Positions 1-4,382 of a stretch of 28,633 nt of DNA are shown piece by piece; position 1 is the first letter of the stretch; the number at the start of each line of letters is the position of its first letter. The DNA comes from a virus. The translations under genes and the position numbers were made by a program. The DNA lies in the IMG/VR virus record IMGVR_UViG_3300031251_000086, positions 1 to 28,633 of that record; one strand, 5' to 3'. The notes beneath the pieces were generated by a model. That model saw only the letters and a list, made by a program, of their open reading frames with translations. It had not been told where the DNA came from and did no database searches.

Positions 1-8
1 GTTTCCAT

Positions 9-95
9 GCGTGTCCGGTCAAGTTGGAGAGTGGCAGCGGGCTGTAACCCCGTTCCCTTATGGGTGAATAGGTTCGAATCCTATGGCACGCACCA
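9..95 (+). tRNA. tRNA-Tyr (GTA)
   Basis: A 7-bp acceptor stem (GCGTGTC with GGCACGC, one G-T pair) closes the gene. The anticodon loop CTGTAAC reads GTA. A long variable arm, normal for bacterial tRNA-Tyr, precedes a T arm with the TTCGAAT loop. The 3' CCA is encoded at 93-95. Confidence 0.95.
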
Positions 96-104
96 TTATC
101 GGTG

Positions 105-215
105 TTCTTACACCGCGGCATTTGGGTTCGAGTTCCCCTTGAACTATGAAAAGTACCGCACTTGATCAATGCGCGAAAAACATAGCGTCGTGGGCAGCGT
201 GCTGCGGTGTAAGAA
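105..215 (+). ncRNA. candidate structured RNA closed by a 16-bp helix
   Basis: Bases 105-120 pair with 200-215 over 16 positions, with one G-T wobble. Inside are a T-arm-like segment around 124-138 (GGGTTCGAGTTCCCC), a CTATG/CATAG helix (about 145-149 with 181-185) and a GCA/TGC helix within it. There is no anticodon arm or acceptor stem, so it is not a recognisable tRNA. The left side can also form a small hairpin (GGTGT, TCTT, ACACC at 101-114). It lies between tRNA-Tyr and tRNA-Met and may be transcribed and processed with them. It may instead be the wreck of a tRNA gene. No known RNA family was recognised. Confidence 0.4.
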
Positions 216-218
216 TAT

Positions 219-295
219 TGCGGGATAGAGGAGTCCGGTCGTCCTCGCCAGTCTCATAAGCTGGAGATCGTGTGGTTCAAATCCCACTCCCGCAA
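219..295 (+). tRNA. tRNA-Met (CAT)
   Basis: Acceptor TGCGGGA pairs perfectly with TCCCGCA. The anticodon loop CTCATAA reads CAT in a 5-bp stem. The T arm carries an extra unpaired T, so its stem is bulged. No CCA is encoded (the sequence runs on as ACACC), so the mature end would need a CCA-adding enzyme such as the one at 16721. The first base pair is T-A, so it does not look like a classic initiator. An Ile-CAT (lysidine) identity cannot be excluded. Confidence 0.85.
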
Positions 296-357
296 CACCT
301 AACCTTTCACTCAAGAGTAAGAAGAGTTTGAGAGTGTACGTCAATCATCAAGATCAT

Positions 358-435
358 CGGGGTGTAATGTCAATCTGGTAGACGGCCACGTCCGGAGCGT
401 GGAGGCTGTGAGTTCGAATCTCACTACCCCGACCA
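358..435 (+). tRNA. tRNA-Pro (CGG)
   Basis: Acceptor CGGGGTG pairs with TACCCCG. The anticodon stem CCACG/CGTGG holds the loop TCCGGAG, reading CGG. The T arm is GTGAG TTCGAAT CTCAC. CCA is encoded at 433-435. Confidence 0.95.
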
Positions 436-443
436 GTTTCAAT

Positions 444-581
444 GGAGTCATAGGGAATTGGAAAACCCACCGGAAGATTCGTCCTCGCTTTTTGTTGGTA
501 ACAACCGTTTGTTGATGGTTATCGCATGTAAAGCCGGTGTCATATGACTTAGAATGGTTCGAATCCGTTCTGACTCCACCA
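444..581 (+). tRNA. tRNA-like gene with an enlarged or interrupted anticodon arm
   Basis: The outer parts are those of a tRNA. Acceptor GGAGTCA (444-450) pairs perfectly with TGACTCC (571-577), followed by A and an encoded CCA (579-581). A D arm (GGG, AATTGG, CCC) and a T arm (GAATGG, TTCGAAT, CCGTTC) are present. Where a 17-nt anticodon arm should be, a 6-bp helix CACCGG (468-473) / CCGGTG (534-539) encloses 60 nt, which contain a GTTG-GTAA-CAAC hairpin. Either about 53 nt are removed as an intron-like insert or the gene is defective. The T stem also has one extra pair. The amino acid cannot be assigned; a GTA or similar anticodon next to 3' splice junction bases is only a guess. Confidence 0.5.
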
Positions 582-601
582 CATTTTTCGAAAGACGTAC
601 T

Positions 602-730
602 ATGAATATCGTTGTAGCTTTTCTCGCAACCATCGGCATTCTGCTTGCAGGTGTTGGGTGTCTTGCTGTGTTTTGTTTTTTGTTTGGATCCTTCCTTCAG
701 TACCTGAAAGAGGTTCAGGAGGGAAATTGA
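602..730 (+). CDS. small single-span membrane protein (42 aa)
   Basis: ATG at 602 gives 42 residues ending in TGA at 728. Residues about 3-31 form one long hydrophobic stretch rich in Val, Leu, Gly, Cys and Phe, followed by a short charged tail (YLKEVQEGN), so one membrane span is predicted. No strong ribosome binding site precedes it, and it sits inside the tRNA island just after the interrupted tRNA. No family was recognised. It could be a short holin-like or accessory membrane peptide, but nothing beyond topology supports this. Confidence 0.45.
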   Translation: MNIVVAFLATIGILLAGVGCLAVFCFLFGSFLQYLKEVQEGN

Positions 731-740
731 AGGAGATTTC

Positions 741-1051
741 ATGAGGTTACGAAACATAATCCTTGCAATCAGGGACCAAGGTCCATCAACTCGATTCATT
801 CGTAATCTCTGTAAAGGTCATCTTTGGGGGTTAGTTCACAAGAACTCGCACGTGCCGCAAGGCACAGGCAAACCAAAGGTCATGTACAACACAAAGGCAA
901 CTGCAGTGAAATCTGCGGCGGGCATGACAAAAAGAACGGTGTCTGGTTCTCAAACTACAAGTGCTTGCACTGTGATGGTTATCACGTAGGAAAGAATCGA
1001 GACAACAAGAACAACTGGGATCAGAACGATCCCAAGAACACGGGTCCTTAA
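741..1051 (+). CDS. small Cys/His zinc-binding-type phage protein, probably frameshifted
   Basis: Two overlapping frames carry parts of one apparent protein. The first starts at ATG 741 behind a good ribosome binding site (AAGGAGATTTC). The second, open from 815 and ending in TAA at 1049, holds the conserved-looking part with residues NCSEICGGH and KCLHCDGYHVGK, the Cys/His pattern of short phage zinc-binding proteins. A -1 shift at the TTTGGGGG run (823-830) would join them into a protein of about 103 residues. Otherwise the second frame could start at TTG 824 (75 residues). The shift could be a mutation, a sequencing error in the G run, or programmed. The 3' end overlaps the tRNA-Val-like gene at 1042. 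Confidence 0.55.
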
Positions 1052-1113
1052 CTCAGAGGTAGAGTGCCTCCCTTACAAGGAGATGGTCGTAGGTTCGAAT
1101 CCTAACTTCCGAG
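1042..1113 (+). tRNA. tRNA-Val (TAC), degenerate acceptor stem
   Basis: A canonical D arm (ACTC AGAGGTA GAGT), an anticodon arm with loop CTTACAA (anticodon TAC) and a T arm (TTCGAAT loop, first pair G-A mismatched) are all in place. The 5' acceptor strand GGGTCCT does not pair with the 3' strand CTTCCGA, and no CCA is encoded. The 5' strand overlaps the stop of the upstream gene. It is either a pseudogene or a tRNA that needs 5'-end repair. Confidence 0.5.
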
Positions 1114-1114
1114 T

Positions 1115-1314
1115 AATCGGATGTAGCTCAGCTGGTAGAGCAGCCGCCATGCCGAAAGGCGTTCCGTCATCGCCACTTGTTGTCTCTTATTTCTGTAACT
1201 GCGCGCTGCAGTATCATTGCTCCTCTACCCTTAGGATCAGGGTAGATCTAGGGATTGGTAATAGCCCATTAAAGAAATTGAATGCCTCGTCGGGCACATA
1301 AAGGTCCACCGATT
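1115..1314 (+). other. non-coding segment with a tRNA 5'-half-like start and several hairpins
   Basis: Bases 1118-1140 look like the first part of a tRNA (CGGATGT, then D arm AGCTCAGCTGGTAGAGC), followed by a CGCC/GGCG hairpin, but no matching T arm or 3' acceptor follows. The segment AATCGG(A)TG at 1115-1123 can pair with CACCGATT at 1307-1314. Internal hairpins include CTGC/GCAG near 1200, a 7-bp TCTACCC/GGGTAGA near 1225-1250, GGG/CCC near 1250-1268 and GCC/GGC near 1283. No ORF with a ribosome binding site is seen. It may be a tRNA gene disrupted by an insertion or a structured RNA. Confidence 0.3.
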
Positions 1315-1318
1315 TTAT

Positions 1319-1408
1319 GGAGCATGATCCATGATGGTGATTGGGTCTGCCTGGAAAGCAGTTCGCCTGATCGTAGGATCGGGTTCGGTTCGATTCCGAC
1401 GTGCTCCT
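1319..1408 (+). tRNA. tRNA-Ser (GGA)
   Basis: Acceptor GGAGCAT pairs with GTGCTCC. The anticodon loop CTGGAAA reads GGA. A long variable arm precedes the T arm (loop TTCGATT, outer pair mismatched). No CCA is encoded after the discriminator (TCAGG follows). The homing endonuclease gene starts 40 nt downstream. Confidence 0.88.
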
Positions 1409-1447
1409 CAGGTTACCTTTTTGCTTAAATACTCTCAGGAGGAAGTT

Positions 1448-2104
1448 ATGCAAAGAGCAGACAAAAGAAAGTTTCATTACATCTATAAGATCACCCGTAT
1501 TCACGATGGCAAGTTCTACATCGGCATGTATTCAACTAATAATCTTGAAGATGAATATTTTGGTTCTGGAAAGCGGATAACGCGATCTATTAAAAAGCAT
1601 GGTAAAGAAGCACATCAAAAAGAGATTCTTGAGTATCTTCCAGACAGGGAGTCATTGAAAGCACGTGAAATGCAGATTGTGAATATAGAACTTCTTGAAG
1701 ATAAGAACTGCCTGAATTTGAAACTTGGTGGTGGGGGCGGGTGGGATCATCTGCCAGCGCACATGGTGAGAGCAAACGCAATTGCGAATTCAGGCTTCAT
1801 AAATCCTTCTATTGAAGGAATGAAGAGGATTCAAGAAGCCCGCTCTCGCAACGGAAAAATCACAGGTAAAATTGTCGGCCCCACTACAATAAAATTTGCA
1901 ACACTTGCGGCCATGGCAAAAACTGCCTGTGAAAAACGTCGGCAGACTATGAATGAGCGCGGACATCAACAGGGTGAAAAGAACAGTCAATTTGGCACTT
2001 ATTGGGTAACCAATGGTGTAAAACACGTCAAGATCAAGAAAGAAGAACTCGAAGAATATCTTGCAAGAGGATATTCAAAAGGTAGAAAAATCAATGGAAG
2101 ATGA
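1448..2104 (+). CDS. GIY-YIG homing endonuclease, phage Seg-like
   Basis: The 218-residue protein begins at ATG 1448 behind a strong ribosome binding site (CAGGAGGAAGTT). Residues 9-28 carry the GIY-YIG core in its phage form (YIYK then GKFYIGMYST), followed by the DEYFGSGKR segment and a helix with Arg and Glu expected for catalysis (about residues 40-80). The C-terminal third (FGTYWVTNG to the end) matches the DNA-binding tail shared by many phage GIY-YIG and HNH endonucleases. Such enzymes cut DNA to spread their own gene. It sits between tRNA genes. Its last codons and stop lie in a duplicated fragment of tRNA-Ser (GCT), and a copy of its 5' end occurs at 3341-3396, both signs of mobility. 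The family call is firm; the target is unknown. Confidence 0.9.
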   Translation: MQRADKRKFHYIYKITRIHDGKFYIGMYSTNNLEDEYFGSGKRITRSIKKHGKEAHQKEILEYLPDRESLKAREMQIVNIELLEDKNCLNLKLGGGGGWDHLPAHMVRANAIANSGFINPSIEGMKRIQEARSRNGKITGKIVGPTTIKFATLAAMAKTACEKRRQTMNERGHQQGEKNSQFGTYWVTNGVKHVKIKKEELEEYLARGYSKGRKINGR

Positions 2105-2122
2105 AGCAGAAAGGTTCTGCAA
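2094..2122 (+). repeat. 29-bp direct repeat: copy of tRNA-Ser (GCT) 5' half
   Basis: Bases 2094-2122 are identical to 2428-2456, which are the first bases of the tRNA-Ser (GCT) gene, covering its acceptor 5' strand and D arm. The stop codon TGA of the homing endonuclease is read from this copy. It probably marks a past recombination or endonuclease-driven insertion. Confidence 0.85.
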
Positions 2123-2128
2123 GAATTT

Positions 2129-2204
2129 AGGCATGACGTGAAATGGTTTTCACAAGCCCACTACAAGGGCTCCTTAGGTGGTTCGATTCCACACTTGCCC
2201 ACCA
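2129..2204 (+). tRNA. tRNA-Val (TAC), with C33 and acceptor mismatches
   Basis: D arm GTGA/TCAC, a perfect anticodon stem AGCCC/GGGCT with loop ACTACAA (anticodon TAC) and a T arm with loop TTCGATT are present, and CCA is encoded at 2202-2204. Odd points: the acceptor AGGCATG with CTTGCCC has mismatches at the first and sixth pairs, the T stem has a G-A first pair, and the base before the anticodon is C instead of the nearly universal U33. Confidence 0.75.
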
Positions 2205-2206
2205 AG

Positions 2207-2336
2207 TTGAGCGGTCATTGGTTAGCGCCAGTGACATGACTACTCTGGCCAGAGGGGTGATGATGACGGCCGTCATTGGATCCTTTGAATTGATGGTAGT
2301 GCTGTTCGACTCAGCGCCAATTCAAGTCACGCTCAA
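2207..2336 (+). ncRNA. candidate multi-helix structured RNA within the tRNA array
   Basis: A perfect 7-bp closing helix (TTGAGCG 2207-2213, CGCTCAA 2330-2336) encloses four further elements. These are an 8-bp hairpin with a 6-nt loop (2214-2221 with 2228-2235), a CTCTGGCCAGAG palindrome (2243-2254), an ATGACGG/CCGTCAT palindrome (2263-2276), and an 8-bp helix TTGAATTG/CAATTCAA (2285-2292 with 2318-2325). The last holds a 6-bp stem with a T-loop-like TTCGACT (2299-2317), so it resembles an acceptor plus T-arm minihelix. There is no anticodon arm and no CCA. It begins two bases after the CCA of tRNA-Val and ends just before tRNA-Thr, so it is likely cut from the same transcript. No known RNA family was recognised. 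Confidence 0.5.
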
Positions 2337-2343
2337 ATAACAC

Positions 2344-2428
2344 GCTGGTGTCGCATAGCGGCAATTGCAACGGTTTTGTAAGCCGTCAGGGAAACCTTAC
2401 GTGAGTTCGAGTCTCACCGCCAGCACCA
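2344..2428 (+). tRNA. tRNA-Thr (TGT) with a long variable arm
   Basis: Acceptor GCTGGTG pairs with CGCCAGC. Anticodon stem ACGGT/GCCGT holds loop TTTGTAA, reading TGT. The T arm is perfect (GTGAG/CTCAC), and CCA is encoded. The variable region is 14 nt with a CAGG-GAAA-CCT hairpin, which is unusual because bacterial tRNA-Thr has a short variable loop. Confidence 0.88.
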
Positions 2429-2429
2429 T

Positions 2430-2518
2430 GGAAGATGAAGCAGAAAGGTTCTGCAACTCCCTGCTAAGGAGATTGTCCGGCTTTGCCGGATTCGTTTCGA
2501 ATACGACGTCTTCCTCCA
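2430..2518 (+). tRNA. tRNA-Ser (GCT)
   Basis: Acceptor GGAAGAT pairs with GTCTTCC. D stem GCAGA/TCTGC. Anticodon loop CTGCTAA reads GCT. The long variable arm TCCGGC-TTT-GCCGGA is typical of tRNA-Ser. CCA is encoded at 2516-2518. Its first 27 bases are duplicated after the homing endonuclease at 2094-2122. Confidence 0.93.
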
Positions 2519-2527
2519 ATGATTTAT

Positions 2528-2610
2528 GGGTGTGTAGATAATGCGAATCGGTACAGCCGCCGGCCTTAAAAGTCGGAACCTTGTGGGTTCAAGTCCCACC
2601 ACACCCACCA
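2528..2610 (+). tRNA. tRNA-Leu (TAA) with a short variable loop
   Basis: Acceptor GGGTGTG pairs perfectly with CACACCC. The anticodon loop CTTAAAA reads TAA. T arm GTGGG/CCCAC and encoded CCA. The variable region is only 6 nt instead of the long arm usual for bacterial tRNA-Leu, and the D-arm region is longer than normal (25 nt between acceptor and anticodon stem). It shares the D-arm sequence GATAAT.CGAATCGGTACAG with the Leu (TAG) gene at 2708. Confidence 0.9.
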
Positions 2611-2612
2611 AT

Positions 2613-2706
2613 GCCTCTATAGCTCAATGGTAGAGCGGCAGGCTTATACCCTGCGTATGCACTTGATAGGTGCGCGATTTCGGTTCGAGTCCGGATGGAG
2701 GTACCA
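2613..2706 (+). tRNA. tRNA-Ile (TAT) with a long variable arm
   Basis: Acceptor GCCTCTA pairs with TGGAGGT (G-T first pair). D arm GCTC/GAGC. Anticodon stem GCAGG/CCTGC with loop CTTATAC reads TAT, decoding the rare Ile codon AUA. CCA is encoded. The 24-nt variable region contains a TGCAC/GTGCG hairpin, which is not expected for tRNA-Ile. Confidence 0.88.
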
Positions 2707-2707
2707 C

Positions 2708-2790
2708 GGCCTCGTAGATAATACGAATCGGTACAGTTAGCTGCCTTAGAAGCAGTTCCCTTGTGGGTTCGAGTCCCACCGAGGCCACCA
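2708..2790 (+). tRNA. tRNA-Leu (TAG) with a short variable loop
   Basis: Acceptor GGCCTCG pairs perfectly with CGAGGCC. Anticodon loop CTTAGAA reads TAG. T arm GTGGG/CCCAC, CCA encoded. The variable region is 6 nt and the D-arm region is enlarged, as in the Leu (TAA) gene, so the two are probably duplicates that diverged. Confidence 0.92.
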
Positions 2791-2798
2791 GATTATTT

Positions 2799-2875
2799 GC
2801 CCCTGTATGCTAATTGGAAACGCAGTTAGCTTCAAAAGCTTACGTGTGTGAGTTCGAATCTCACTAGGGGTACCA
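2799..2875 (+). tRNA. tRNA-Leu (CAA) with a short variable loop
   Basis: Acceptor GCCCCTG pairs with TAGGGGT (with G-T pairs). Anticodon loop TTCAAAA reads CAA. T arm GTGAG/CTCAC, CCA encoded. The variable loop is 5 nt, again short for tRNA-Leu. Confidence 0.88.
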
Positions 2876-2911
2876 ATGTTTTTGTTTAACCCTTCTTAAA
2901 AGGAGAGCGAC

Positions 2912-2989
2912 GTGATCACAATGCTAACAGCAAAGTGGCTACTGGCAACGCTAGTAGAAAAACTGAACAATCCTGATCAAATCTTCTAA
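2912..2989 (+). CDS. possible 25-aa peptide
   Basis: GTG at 2912 (or ATG at 2921) follows a good ribosome binding site (AAAAGGAGAGCGAC) and opens a 25-residue frame ending in TAA at 2987. The peptide has a short amphipathic stretch (AKWLLATLVEKL). The site is what makes it plausible; no family was recognised and no coding signal can be measured at this length. It begins about 37 nt after the last gene of the dense tRNA run. Confidence 0.35.
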   Translation: MITMLTAKWLLATLVEKLNNPDQIF

Positions 2990-3340
2990 TGTTACACCGT
3001 TAGGATCTTCCTGAGAAGGGTTGGTAAGAGGAGAAAGTGAAAGTGGGCCAAAGAAGTTAGGACCAGGTTCTAGCCAGCATACCCTGCATTTGTTGTGTAA
3101 AACAAGTGAACTTCCATGGAGTTGGAAGTGCGTCATGACATTATTCTCGGGAAGAGAACTTTGAAAGTGGAGAAGCGAGCCGCCCACAAGGGGTTATCAG
3201 GAATATGACGGTACCTGTGACATTTGGAAACGGATGTAGGTGATGATCGTTCGGCCGCCCCTTTACTTGTTTCAAATTAGACTAGATCATTTTGTCCTCC
3301 TCACTATTTTTGAGCGCAATCGAGAAAGTTCGCGCCTGAG
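2990..3340. other. non-coding stretch without a clear gene
   Basis: No + strand frame with a ribosome binding site is seen here, and a minus-strand frame (2951-3187) lacks any supporting signal. Small hairpins occur, for example ACTTCC/GGAAGT near 3112-3131. The segment 3188-3263 has a 7-bp acceptor-like pairing (AAGGGGT with GCCCCTT) and a D-arm-like CAGG/CCTG helix, but no valid T arm or anticodon loop, so it may be a decayed tRNA. Confidence 0.4.
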
Positions 3341-3505
3341 TTACCTTTTTGCATATTTCAGGAGGAAGCTATGCAAAGAGCAGATAAAAGAAAGTTAATA
3401 ACAGAAAGAAAAATTTTCAACACCCGACCCATCGCAGGCGAAAGCTTGAGGAAGTTCGGGGTTGGGAAGAGCAAGGTTAATCGCTCTGTGGCAGAGGAAT
3501 GGTAG
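3341..3505 (+). pseudogene. truncated copy of the homing endonuclease 5' end
   Basis: Bases 3341-3396 repeat the leader, ribosome binding site and first codons of the endonuclease at 1448 (TTACCTTTTTGC, then AGGAGGAAG.TATGCAAAGAGC). The copy starts MQRADKRKL, as the intact gene starts MQRADKRKF, and then diverges completely. The frame stays open for 44 residues and stops at 3503, so a short peptide could still be made from the strong ribosome binding site. No GIY-YIG motif remains. It marks a past insertion and deletion of the mobile gene. Confidence 0.7.
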
Positions 3506-3835
3506 GTTAAAAACAACCCGATAAAAGTGGCAGAATGTGCCATTGCACACTGAATAATTCAATAGCCGGCTCTCGTAACCATCCGTAAGTGTCGAGATTT
3601 CGTGGTAAAAGCGAAGCCACCTCCGCACTCAAGTCTCATTATCGACCACAACGATCCTCCAACAAGTCAAACAGTTCCTTGTGACGCTGCTCGCCGAGGG
3701 AACGGGTTGATGCACCTACGACTCGGATTGAAACCCGACGAGGACGGCTTCTAGCAAATAGAAGTTCGTAGGTAGATGATGGGATTGGAACAGAACCCCG
3801 GCTATGAGGTGTTGAAATCTTTCTAAATAAGACAT
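3506..3835. other. non-coding stretch upstream of the second tRNA cluster
   Basis: No credible ORF is present on either strand. The segment is rich in small hairpins (TGGCA/TGCCA near 3530-3545, GTTCC/GGAAC near 3674-3702). It contains the compact three-helix element at 3714-3773 described separately. A CTAAATA motif at 3823-3829 lies directly before tRNA-Gly. Confidence 0.4.
3714..3773 (+). ncRNA. candidate three-helix structured RNA element
   Basis: A perfect 8-bp helix (ACCTACGA 3714-3721 with TCGTAGGT 3766-3773) closes two hairpins. One is CTCG/CGAG (3722-3725 with 3739-3742), or alternatively TCGG/CCGA. The other is a perfect 6-bp CTTCTA/TAGAAG with a GCAAA loop (3748-3764). It is too short for a tRNA and has no T loop. 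On the minus strand the same helices form equally well, so the strand is not certain. Confidence 0.35.
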
Positions 3836-3910
3836 GCGGGTATAGCTCAGTGGTAGAGCGAGACGTTGCCAACGTCTAGGTCGCCGGTTCGAACCCGGCT
3901 ACCCGCTCCA
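3836..3910 (+). tRNA. tRNA-Gly (GCC)
   Basis: Acceptor GCGGGTA pairs with TACCCGC. D arm GCTC/GAGC. Anticodon stem AGACG/CGTCT with loop TTGCCAA reads GCC. T arm GCCGG/CCGGC, CCA encoded. Fully canonical. Confidence 0.97.
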
Positions 3911-3933
3911 ATTTGATTGGTGTTTCGAATTAT

Positions 3934-4024
3934 GGATGGTAGGCTGCTTGGAGCAGAAACTGCCTTGAAAACAGTTCCCATCGGTGAGTAGCCGGTGAGA
4001 GTTCGATTCTCTTGCCATCCTCCA
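3934..4024 (+). tRNA. tRNA-Ser (TGA)
   Basis: Acceptor GGATGGT pairs with GCCATCC. The anticodon loop CTTGAAA reads TGA. A long variable arm with a CGG/CCG helix is followed by T arm GAGAG TTCGATT CTCTT and an encoded CCA. Confidence 0.92.
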
Positions 4025-4068
4025 TGTTTTGTGAACCGAAAGTTGTTGGTTATCCTTACCATACTTAA

Positions 4069-4140
4069 GGACGTTAGTGTAACTGGTAGCACTCCGCATT
4101 GATAAAGCGGGAGATGGGTTCGAATCCCACGTTTACCCCA
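4069..4140 (+). tRNA. tRNA-Ile (GAT), imperfect acceptor stem
   Basis: D arm AGTG/CACT, anticodon loop TTGATAA reading GAT, T arm with loop TTCGAAT and encoded CCA (4138-4140) are present. The 5' acceptor strand GGACGT pairs with the 3' strand only if three bases (TTA) bulge out, as though three bases had been lost from the 5' side. The T stem also has an A-C mismatch. It may be a decaying gene or one that needs end repair. Confidence 0.65.
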
Positions 4141-4177
4141 ACAGCACCTCATTTGTTCACATCACTGTTAGGTCTTT

Positions 4178-4315
4178 ATGCACACAAATTCTAAAGACAA
4201 ACCTCGCTCCTGCAGCTGCTTTGGCTGCAAACAAGCTCGCAAGATTGGTGATCTTGCTAAGAAGGAAGAGCGTGCCTTCCGTCACCGCGCAATCAAGCGG
4301 TTCGTACAGCGGTGA
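4178..4315 (+). CDS. small Cys-rich basic phage protein (45 aa)
   Basis: ATG at 4178 gives 45 residues ending in TGA at 4313. The N-terminal part has three or four cysteines (SCSCFGCKQAR) followed by a basic helix rich in Lys and Arg (KKEERAFRHRAIKRFVQR). This CxCxxC-plus-basic-tail layout recurs in short phage proteins of unknown role and suggests metal and nucleic-acid binding. It is the first protein gene after the tRNA island. No strong ribosome binding site is visible. The longer frame starting at 4221 in another phase is a shadow of this gene. Confidence 0.6.
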   Translation: MHTNSKDKPRSCSCFGCKQARKIGDLAKKEERAFRHRAIKRFVQR

Positions 4316-4370
4316 ACGTTACAGAAGACGTTACACCAGCATTCTCTGGGAAGAGAAACGGCTAACTGCG

Positions 4371-4376
4371 TACAAT
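4371..4376 (+). promoter_or_regulatory. -10-like TACAAT box directly before a start codon
   Basis: TACAAT ends six bases before ATG 4383, the same arrangement as at 21637-21642 before ATG 21649. With usual promoter spacing transcription would begin at or next to the start codon, giving a leaderless message. No -35 box is evident. Confidence 0.35.
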
Positions 4377-4382
4377 CGCAGC

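Noticed and set aside
1331-1447. Upstream extension of the homing endonuclease frame
   Set aside because: It runs through tRNA-Ser (GGA); the strong ribosome binding site and family start are at 1448.
2143-2340. Open frame of 65 codons across tRNA-Val and the structured segment
   Set aside because: It covers a tRNA gene and the multi-helix element and has no ribosome binding site.
2951-3187. Minus-strand 78-residue frame in the gap after the Leu tRNAs
   Set aside because: It has no ribosome binding site, no recognisable motif, and would be the only minus-strand gene in the window.
3188-3263. tRNA-like pairing (AAGGGGT with GCCCCTT and a CAGG/CCTG D arm)
   Set aside because: No T arm with a TTC loop and no anticodon loop with T33 could be placed, so it is mentioned only as possible decay within the non-coding stretch.
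4221-4382. Upstream extension of the 4383 gene to ATG 4221
   Set aside because: It overlaps the small Cys-rich gene in another phase, and its sequence reads as non-protein-like; the conserved part begins after 4383.
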